Shown one piece after another: positions 54,853 to 62,019 of a stretch of 64,000 nucleotides of DNA. The position numbers were made by a program, and so were the translations under genes. Below the pieces are notes generated by a model. It saw only the letters and a program-made list of their open reading frames with translations, searched no databases and was not told the origin of the DNA. This DNA is from an uncultured Alphaproteobacteria bacterium (GTDB taxonomy: Bacteria > Pseudomonadota > Alphaproteobacteria > SP197). The stretch covers positions 1 through 64,000 of the forward strand of contig CALSLK010000003.1 of the NCBI GenBank assembly GCA_943787175.1, given 5' to 3'. Position 1 is the first letter of the stretch; every line of letters starts with the position of its first letter.

Positions 54853-56319
54853 TCAGTCTCGTGCGACCCCGAACATCTTGCTTTCGGGCGCCTTCACGAA
54901 AAGGTTGAGTAGCGCATCCTCGACATTCTCGGGCGTGAACTGAGGTTCCATATCTTCGAACTTACAGGACGCCATGACCTGTTCGATGACGAATTTCGGC
55001 TGGAAGTAGGCGAGCTGTGCCTCGTTTTCCTCGATGATGCGCATGACCTGGTTGAAGACCTCGTCGGTCAGCGTCATGCCCTTGCTGGCAGCCATGCCCT
55101 CGAACACCTTGCGGAAGAGATCGACTGGTGGTTCCACCGTTTCCAGCTTGTAGGCAATCCGGCGCTGGAACGCGGGGTCCATCAGGTCGTTGGGGTGCAG
55201 GTTGGTTGAGAAGATGACGAGTTCATCAAAGGGCAGCTCGATCGCCTTGCTGGTGTGGAACGACAGGAAATCGATACGGCTGTTGAGCGGCACGATCCAG
55301 CGGTTGAGAATTTCTGACGGGGAGGCCCTCTGGCGTCCGAAATCATCGATCAGGAACGTGCCGTTAAGCGCCTTGATGTGGAGCGGTGCTTCATAGAATT
55401 TCGCGAGTGAATTGAACTTCAGGTCCAGCATTTCGATGGAGAGTTCACCACCGGTGATGATCAGCGGTCTGCTGCAGGCTACCCAGCGCTTATCAAACCG
55501 CTCGCGCCGCAAACCGCGCACCACGCCGGTGTCACCCAGACTGGGGACAGGCTCGTGCACGGTCTGATCGTAGACCTTCACGATCTGACCTTCGGCGACA
55601 AAACAATGGGGGATGTAGATGACGGCCTTGAAGATCTTGCCGATGATCTCGGCAATGGTCGTCTTGCCATTGCCCGCAGGCCCATACAACAGGAGCGCGG
55701 TGCCCGAGTTGATGGCCGGGCCCAGGCGGGTCAGCAGACGGTCGGGGATGACGACGTGTTTGAACGCTTCTTCCATCATCGCCCGGTTGACGGTTTCACC
55801 GCCGACCTTCTGCTTGAGAACCTAGTTGCAGAAGGTTTCGATTGGCACCGGCGCGGGGCCAAAATACTGGCTCTGGTTCATCGCCTCGACGGCGAACTCG
55901 CGGCCGGCCTTGGTAAGGCCATAACGCATCTCTTGAAGTGCACTGCCGGCGGCTGCTTCGGCTGCGCCTGAGCTTTCGATGAATTTTCGTTCGGTCGCTT
56001 CGGCAACAAGCTGGCTGATGACGTTGGCTGGAAGACACAGGGCTTCGCCGAACTGGGAGGGAAGCTCAAGGTTCTCTGCAAACATGCCCTTGATGAAGAG
56101 TTGGAGCAGGAACACGGGATCAAGTCCGGTATCGGCAATGTTGTTGGGGGCAGGGGGAATCGCAGCAATGGCTGCTGTGGCCTGCTCCTGGCTCAGTATG
56201 TTGACGGCAACCAGGGCATCGCCCAGACGGCCGCCATTCTCACGCTGATACTCACCGGCTTTCGAAAGTTCTTCGGTCGTCACCAACTCCTGTGCGACCA
56301 GAATGTCTCCCAACTCCAT
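54853..56319 (-). CDS. AAA-type ATPase with GspE-N-like N-terminal domain; in-frame amber stop
   Basis: A single open frame of 489 codons interrupted by TAG at 55822-55824 (ETFCN-amber-VLKQKV). Before it lies a domain like the GspE/PilB N-terminus ([29 protein letters not shown]). After it lies an AAA core with Walker A ([16 protein letters not shown]), Walker B ([11 protein letters not shown]) and sensor region ([19 protein letters not shown]). CAG to TAG is the simplest explanation. Either the gene is broken, the C-terminal half re-initiates at ATG 55777-55779, or the base is an error. Domain order suggests a secretion- or stress-related ATPase of unknown role. Confidence 0.82.
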
Positions 56320-56482
56320 CGTCCAAGCCCCCTGAAACGTTCTGCTGATTCGTACAGGAGTTTATGGCGGTGTTTGGGTTCGCGCCAGAAGCCTGTTTCC
56401 AACTCCCGCCCGAATGGCCCAAATCATCTCTATTCCATTGCAACGGCATCCATGAATCGGTATATGCTGATGATACGAGCAG

Positions 56483-56495
56483 GAAACTTCGTTTC
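56483..56495. promoter_or_regulatory. GAAAC-TTC-GTTTC dyad before the glutamate-synthase-like operon
   Basis: A perfect 5-bp inverted repeat 18 bp before the ATG at 56513, just upstream of the AGAGGAA ribosome site. The same GAAAC/GTTTC words recur several times at 61893-61953 beyond the operon end. Possible operator or leader hairpin; speculative. Confidence 0.3.
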
Positions 56496-56512
56496 ATCAG
56501 AGGAAACAAATC

Positions 56513-57424
56513 ATGTGCGGTATCGCAGGAATCCTGTTGAAGCGCGACGGTGTCACGGTCGACACAGGTCGCGCCTTGATCGACATGCTGGATGGTTGCC
56601 AGCATCGCGGTCCTGATTCCACTGGCTTCGCCCTTTATGGCGACCAGCACAAGGGCCAGCTGAAGCTGCGTTTCTATATCGGAACCGACAACGAAGCCGG
56701 TAACGCCATTGAGCGCCTGAAAGCGGTGTTTGCCGAACATGGCGCGGAAGTTGTCGAGGACGAGCGGATCGGCGGTGCTTACCGTGTGGTCGTGCGTTTC
56801 GATGGCGATCTTCAGAAATTCTCCTATGCGGTCGAACATGCTGCCAAGACCATGTCGATTGGCGAGAGTCTCGAGATCGTCAAGGATATTGGCAGCGCGC
56901 ACGATGTGGATGACGTTTACGACGTCCATGTCTTCAAGGGCACTCATGGTCTGGGCCATGTGCGCCTGGCGACCGAGTCTGATGTGGAGCCTGAAGCATC
57001 GCATCCGTTCTGGGCGACCGGTTTCTCCGACGTCGCTATCGTGCATAACGGCCAGATCACGAATTACTGGAAGATGCGTCGCCGTCTTGAGCGCCGCGGT
57101 TTCGAATTCGCGACTGACAACGACAGCGAATTGCTGGCTGTTTATCTGGCCGACAAGATGAGCCAGGGTATCGAGCTGAAAGAGGCGCTCAAGACCTCGA
57201 TCGACGACATGGACGGGACCTTTTCCTTCCTGGTTTCGACCAAGGACGAGATCGGTTACGCCAAGGATCGTCTGGCCGCCAAGCCGATGATCATGTTCGA
57301 GAACGATGATCTCATCGCCATTGCATCCGAAGAGGTGTCGCTGAACCGGTTGTTCCCCGGGCAGGCACTTGACACCCGTGAACCACCGCCGGGAAGTTAC
57401 AACACATGGTCACGATCGATCTGA
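56513..57424 (+). CDS. Class II glutamine amidotransferase subunit (GlxB/MgsA-like)
   Basis: An intact 303-residue N-terminal-nucleophile amidotransferase. It begins MCGIAGILLKRDGVTVD with catalytic Cys2, then CQHRGPDSTGF and GHVRLATESDVEPEASHPF and IVHNGQITNYW, the glutamine-binding set of GltB-type amidotransferases. ATG 56513 follows AGAGGAA. As a separate subunit it resembles GlxB and the N-methylglutamate synthase subunit MgsA, which supply ammonia or use methylamine via glutamate chemistry. Its end overlaps the next start by 19 bp, implying coupled translation. Confidence 0.9.
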   Translation: MCGIAGILLKRDGVTVDTGRALIDMLDGCQHRGPDSTGFALYGDQHKGQLKLRFYIGTDNEAGNAIERLKAVFAEHGAEVVEDERIGGAYRVVVRFDGDLQKFSYAVEHAAKTMSIGESLEIVKDIGSAHDVDDVYDVHVFKGTHGLGHVRLATESDVEPEASHPFWATGFSDVAIVHNGQITNYWKMRRRLERRGFEFATDNDSELLAVYLADKMSQGIELKEALKTSIDDMDGTFSFLVSTKDEIGYAKDRLAAKPMIMFENDDLIAIASEEVSLNRLFPGQALDTREPPPGSYNTWSRSI

Positions 57425-59358
57425 ATGACCTGGAGATCCGCGAGGCCAACGAGCGGATCCGGGAAGCTGCAGCGCAAGGTGAGAGCATCGAGGTTCTTAA
57501 TCCCGATGCGCGCCATCATATCGGTGTGGGCGTCATCCACCCCGTGGACATTCACGTACGCGGTTCGGCGGGATATTTCCTGGCCGGGCTGACCGACACA
57601 CCGCGCTTCCATGTGGAAAGTAACGTGGGGTGGGGTGTCGCCGACAACATGTACCAGGGGTCCGTTGTGGTCGGTGGTAATGCCGGTGCGATTGCAGGTG
57701 TTGCGATCCGCGGCGCCGATCTTGTCATCAAGGGCAACATGGGCAGCCGTGCCGGTCAGGTGATGAAAAAAGGCACGCTGCTTTGCTGTGGTAATGCCAA
57801 TTTCATGGCCGGCTACATGATGTATGGCGGGCGCATGATCATCCTGGGTGAATCCGGCGAACGGTTGGGCGAGGATATGTCCGGCGGCGAGATCTTCCTG
57901 GGCGGCAACCTGACGTCCCTGGGTTCGGACGCCGAAGTGACCGATATCGACAGTGCTGAAGTCGACGAAATTCGCGAATTCCTGGATCGCTATGAGATTC
58001 CGTTCAAGGGATCGTTTCAGAAAGTCGTCAACGCGGGCAAGAAGCTGCGTTACAGCACGTCCGAGCGCCAAATGCGTTCGATCCCGTACTTCAACTTCTC
58101 GGGCGACAGCGACTACTGGAACCGCAAGATCCAGGAAGATGTCTATATCAAGTCGCAGATTGGCCGTTATCGCGTGCGTGGTTACGGCGGAGCACGTGAA
58201 CTGCCGCACCTCTCCGATATCGCGTTCAGAAAAGACATCTCTATGGCTGCGATCGGTGATGATCCCGTTGGCGATGTCGAGATGAGGACCAAGATCGGCG
58301 GCAAGAACGGCGCCAACCCCCTTGATCTCACGATGCCGGTACTGATTGCTCCGATGAGCTACGGCGCGTTGTCGCGCTCGGCCAAGCAGGCCATCGCCAT
58401 TGCTTCAGGCATGGCTGGCATTGCCGAAAATACAGGTGAAGGCGGCATGAGTGACGCCCAGCGCGATGCGGCGGGTCAGTTGATCTTCCAGATGCTGGGT
58501 GGACGTCTTGGCTGGAATATTCACGACATGAACCGTGCCGATGGCCTGGAAATTTACATTTCCCAGGGCGCGAAGCCGGGTTTTGGCGGTCAGTTGATGG
58601 CTAAGAAGGTGACCAAGGAGTTGGCGGATATCCGCGGCATTCCCGCCGGTATCGACCTGCGTTCTCCTTCGCGCCATCCCGATATTCTGGGTGCCGATGA
58701 TCTGGTCATCAAGATCGAGGAACTGCGTGAGGCAACAGGCTATCGCCTGCCCGTCAGTGTCAAGCTGGGCGCGGGCCGTATCCATGATGACATCAAGATC
58801 GCGGTCAAGGACGGCTTCGATTTCGTGGAACTTGACGGCATGCAGGGTTCGACCGGTGCCGGTGGTGCCGAGGTCATGGAGTATGTCGGTATCCCCACGC
58901 TTGCCGCGATCTGTGAGGCTGAAACAGCGCTGGCCAGTATCGGGCGGCGCGATGACCTAGAGATCGTCCTGATGGGTGGTATCCGCGACGGCATCGAAGC
59001 GGTGAAGGGGTTGTGCCTGGGTGCCGATGCGATTGCGCTGGGCACGGCAGCGATCATTGCAGGTGGCTGTATTGCCTGCATGCAGTGCCATGTCGGCCAG
59101 TGTGTGACCGGCATCGCGACGCAGGACCCTGAGCACGAGAAACGCTACAAATCAAAGGTCGAGGCCCAGCACATCTACACGTTCCTCGAGAGCGTGCGCT
59201 GGCAGATCGCCGCAATCACCAAGGCCCTGGGCCACAGCAACGTGACCGGCCTGTCACGCGACGATCTTGTCGCTCTGACGCCCGAAGCGGCTGAAATCAC
59301 CGGATTGCCCTATGAACCCGAACGCCGGAATGCCGACGTATTCCAGGAAGCGGGCTGA
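57406..59358 (+). CDS. Fused GXGXG + FMN-binding glutamate-synthase-like subunit (GlxC-GlxD / MgsB-MgsC type)
   Basis: An intact 650-residue protein. Residues about 20-190 form a GXGXG beta-helix (VVVGGNAGAIAGVAIRGADL) like the C-terminal domain of GltB. Residues about 230-620 form the FMN barrel of glutamate synthase (PVLIAPMSYGALSRSAKQA, KLGAGRIHDDIKIAVKDG) with the [3Fe-4S] cysteines in CIACMQCHVGQC (C-x5-C-x4-C). These two parts are separate genes in typical glx and mgs operons, so the fusion is notable. With the flanking amidotransferase it should form a glutamate- or N-methylglutamate-synthesising complex. Confidence 0.9.
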   Translation: MVTIDLNDLEIREANERIREAAAQGESIEVLNPDARHHIGVGVIHPVDIHVRGSAGYFLAGLTDTPRFHVESNVGWGVADNMYQGSVVVGGNAGAIAGVAIRGADLVIKGNMGSRAGQVMKKGTLLCCGNANFMAGYMMYGGRMIILGESGERLGEDMSGGEIFLGGNLTSLGSDAEVTDIDSAEVDEIREFLDRYEIPFKGSFQKVVNAGKKLRYSTSERQMRSIPYFNFSGDSDYWNRKIQEDVYIKSQIGRYRVRGYGGARELPHLSDIAFRKDISMAAIGDDPVGDVEMRTKIGGKNGANPLDLTMPVLIAPMSYGALSRSAKQAIAIASGMAGIAENTGEGGMSDAQRDAAGQLIFQMLGGRLGWNIHDMNRADGLEIYISQGAKPGFGGQLMAKKVTKELADIRGIPAGIDLRSPSRHPDILGADDLVIKIEELREATGYRLPVSVKLGAGRIHDDIKIAVKDGFDFVELDGMQGSTGAGGAEVMEYVGIPTLAAICEAETALASIGRRDDLEIVLMGGIRDGIEAVKGLCLGADAIALGTAAIIAGGCIACMQCHVGQCVTGIATQDPEHEKRYKSKVEAQHIYTFLESVRWQIAAITKALGHSNVTGLSRDDLVALTPEAAEITGLPYEPERRNADVFQEAG

Positions 59359-59369
59359 GAGAGACCATC

Positions 59370-61889
59370 ATGAGCGACAACAGCGCCAACCTGATGCCGA
59401 CCGAACAGATCGGTGCAACAGGCGACAAACACTATGTTCCCGCGCCCTGCCAGATTGCTTGCCCCGTGGGCACGGATGCGCCGTCCTATATCGGCTACAT
59501 CTGGAACGGTCAGTTTGACGAAGCGTTCGAAGCGATCACGGCAACCAATCCGTTCAGTTCGATCTGTGGGCGTGTCTGCGATGCACCCTGTGAGCCGGCC
59601 TGCCGTCGTGAGGCCAGTGATGGTGCGCTGCAGATCAGGAACCTGAAGCGGTTCGTGATGGAAAAACTGGGTGCGACCTGGAAGCCCGAAGCGGCACCGG
59701 TCACGCGCCAGCAGAGCATTGGTATCGTGGGCGCCGGACCTGCCGGTCTGGTCGCTGCGCATGATCTGGCTGTGGCCGGGTTTAAGGTTGATGTCTATGA
59801 GATGACCGACCGCCCCGGCGGTATGATGATCTGGGGAATCCCTGCCTTCCGCCTGCCTGTCGGCACGATTGAAGAAGATATGAACCGCCTGATGGCGCGC
59901 TGCCCGGGCCTGACGATCCATACCAATACCGGCCTTGGCCGGGATGTCTCGCTGGAAGAGCTGAAGGAGCGTCACGATGCCGTGGTGCTGACCATCGGTT
60001 CCTGGTGGGGCAAGAAGATGGGCATTCCCGGCGAGGCCGATAGCCGCGTTGTTGATGGCGTGGAGTTCCTGCGTCGCATCAACAGCGGTGAACGCCCCCA
60101 GATGCCCAAGGAAGTTGTTGTGATCGGCGGCGGCGACGTTGCCATGGATGCCTGCCGCGCAGCACTGCGGCTGCCAGGTTGTGAACACGTCAAGGTGGTC
60201 TATCGCCGTGGTCCCGATGAAATCCCTGCACGCAAGATCGAGCTGCAGGGCGCCGTCGAGGAAGGCATCGAGTTTGTCTACAACACCCAGCAGGTCGAAG
60301 TGATTGCCGATGGTGATGACAATCTGAAGCTGCGTTGTGTGCAGACCGGTATGGGTGAGCCCGATGCCGATGGCCGCCGCCGGCCCGAGCCGATTGCCGG
60401 GTCCGAGCATGACATCGACTGTGGCATGGTGATTGCTGCTGTTGGCCAGTTTGGCGATTGTGACGATGCATCGACCAAGGCGTTGATGGGGTCCGACCGG
60501 GTCAACACCGAATGGGACAACATGCGCACGGGCGACCCCAAGGTGTTTGCCGCCGGTGATGGTGCCTTTGGTGGCTCGACCATCGTGATGGCGATGAGCC
60601 ATGGCCAGCGTGTTGCTTATTACGTCCGTTCGTTCCTCGATGGTGACGAGGCACCGGTGACCTACCGCACCCCCTGGCGTACGCGCCGCGTACCGGTAGC
60701 CCAGGACCTCAACTGGGAGATCAATGCTCTGCATCATCCCGAGTTCCACGGTGTCGGCGAAAACCCGGTCGAGTTTCCCGAGATTGAATCGACCTATACC
60801 TGGGAAGAAGCACGTGACGAGGCCGCGCGGTGTTATCGCTGCGATGCCGAAACCGGATCTGCCGATTACTCCGTGCAGAACCGTGAGGACATCTTCCTGA
60901 TGGCCCGCATGGACAAGACCGATGTGGCGCGCCAGGCCAAGATGCTCGCCAAGCGGATGCGCCACAGGGAAAACCCATTCCCCGAAGACCGCCCGGCGAC
61001 CGTCGATGACCTGGTCTTTTTGCCCGCCAACCTGTCACGCCTTGTGATCGACCCCTATCGTGAAGCCTGCCGGGTTTCGACCGACCTTGGGTTCGGGCGC
61101 ATGGAGATTGAACAACCGTTCTTTGCGACCGGCTTCGACAACGCTCCCGCGTCTGTGAAGGATGGTGTTGCGATCGGCCTTAAAGGCTCGTCTGGCGGCT
61201 ATATCGGGGTTCAGCCCCTGAATGACGACACGCCATGGCTGCAGCTTGTGTTGCCGGGTCAGATTGCTCCCAGTGCTGAGGCAGCAGGCCAGATCCATGT
61301 TGTCGGACCGCGCTTTGAAGCACCGCAGAACGTAACGCGCCTGCACGAGAATCAACTCCTGGGAATTTCGGTCTCGCACCATGAAGCCCTGGAAGATGCC
61401 ATCGTGTTCGGGCTGGAAAACAAGTTCGATGTGCTTCTGGTCAATGGCAGCTCTGCCGTGGGCCGTGACTGGCCTGAGTTGGCTGGCCCGCCCGACCTCA
61501 GCATGATGCGTGAGACGATCACGATCCTGCGGCGCCTGAACATGGAAGAGGAAATCGACATCCTCTGGTTCGGCGGTATGCGCTCGGGCACGGACGCGGC
61601 AAAGATCATCGGCATGGGTGCAAAGTCCGTTGTGATGGGCATGACCCTGGCGCTGGCCGCTGGTGGTGAGATCGTGGGCGATCACGAACTGGCCTTTGCG
61701 CCGGACTATTCCGAGGAAGAGCGTGGCCATGCGGTTCACAACATCCTGAAAGCCGCATCGGGCGAAGCCTCGATGATGGCGCGTTGTACGGGCAAGACCA
61801 ACCTGCACAACCTGGAACCCGAAGATATGCGCGCCCTTACCCTGGCAACCAACGAGGCCACAGGCCTCGTTCTTGCGGGCAAACACTGA
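59370..61889 (+). CDS. GltD-like NAD(P)H oxidoreductase fused to a glutamate-synthase-like C-terminal domain
   Basis: An intact 839-residue protein. Residues 1-90 hold cysteine-rich cluster motifs (CQIACPVGTDAP; CGRVCDAPCEPACRRE). FAD binding is at SIGIVGAGPAGLVAAHDL and NAD(P)H binding at VVVIGGGDVAMDACRAALRL. This is the GltD small-subunit layout. From about residue 540 it continues as a shortened FMN-barrel-like domain (FDVLLVNGSSAVGRDWPEL; WFGGMRSGTDAAKIIGMGA) without the three-cysteine cluster motif. It probably delivers electrons to the preceding subunit; the extra domain may be structural. It lies 11 bp after the preceding gene. Confidence 0.88.
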   Translation: MSDNSANLMPTEQIGATGDKHYVPAPCQIACPVGTDAPSYIGYIWNGQFDEAFEAITATNPFSSICGRVCDAPCEPACRREASDGALQIRNLKRFVMEKLGATWKPEAAPVTRQQSIGIVGAGPAGLVAAHDLAVAGFKVDVYEMTDRPGGMMIWGIPAFRLPVGTIEEDMNRLMARCPGLTIHTNTGLGRDVSLEELKERHDAVVLTIGSWWGKKMGIPGEADSRVVDGVEFLRRINSGERPQMPKEVVVIGGGDVAMDACRAALRLPGCEHVKVVYRRGPDEIPARKIELQGAVEEGIEFVYNTQQVEVIADGDDNLKLRCVQTGMGEPDADGRRRPEPIAGSEHDIDCGMVIAAVGQFGDCDDASTKALMGSDRVNTEWDNMRTGDPKVFAAGDGAFGGSTIVMAMSHGQRVAYYVRSFLDGDEAPVTYRTPWRTRRVPVAQDLNWEINALHHPEFHGVGENPVEFPEIESTYTWEEARDEAARCYRCDAETGSADYSVQNREDIFLMARMDKTDVARQAKMLAKRMRHRENPFPEDRPATVDDLVFLPANLSRLVIDPYREACRVSTDLGFGRMEIEQPFFATGFDNAPASVKDGVAIGLKGSSGGYIGVQPLNDDTPWLQLVLPGQIAPSAEAAGQIHVVGPRFEAPQNVTRLHENQLLGISVSHHEALEDAIVFGLENKFDVLLVNGSSAVGRDWPELAGPPDLSMMRETITILRRLNMEEEIDILWFGGMRSGTDAAKIIGMGAKSVVMGMTLALAAGGEIVGDHELAFAPDYSEEERGHAVHNILKAASGEASMMARCTGKTNLHNLEPEDMRALTLATNEATGLVLAGKH

Positions 61890-61892
61890 AGT

Positions 61893-61922
61893 TTGTTTCA
61901 GCCGGACTCCGGCGCCTGAAAC
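61893..61922 (+). terminator. Imperfect hairpin after the glutamate-synthase-like operon
   Basis: GTTTCAG and CTGAAAC arms continue into CCGGA/TCCGG with a small bulge. No T-run follows. It lies directly after the operon stop at 61889 and may end or attenuate the transcript. TGAAAC words repeat further to 61953. Confidence 0.4.
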
Positions 61923-61966
61923 AATTGAAACATTAGGTGTCTTGGGACTGAAACATAGGTTTGCAA

Positions 61967-62007
61967 CTCTTGTGCTGTACGGTCGGTCCGACCGTACAGC
62001 ACAAGAG
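61967..62007. promoter_or_regulatory. 41-bp perfect palindrome covering the kinase ribosome-binding site
   Basis: Two exact 20-bp arms (61967-61986 and 61988-62007) around one central T; the core ACGGTCGG-T-CCGACCGT resembles TetR-family operators. The right arm ends in ACAAGAG, so the AAGAGG ribosome site (62003-62008) of the kinase would be sequestered if the RNA folds. It could be a DNA operator, a translational switch or a terminator. Confidence 0.75.
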
Positions 62008-62019
62008 GATTTACCCAGC

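Noticed and set aside
55822-55824. Pyrrolysine or other recoding at the amber in the ATPase gene
   Set aside because: No pyl genes are visible, the protein family is unrelated to methylamine methyltransferases, and a single CAG-to-TAG change explains it.
54853-56319. Two separate genes (GspE-N-like protein and AAA ATPase)
   Set aside because: Both halves share one frame across the amber with sensible linker sequence, so one interrupted gene is the simpler reading.
59310-60965. 551-codon minus-strand open frame
   Set aside because: It lies antisense to the GltD-like gene, which has clear motifs throughout; the minus-strand translation has none.
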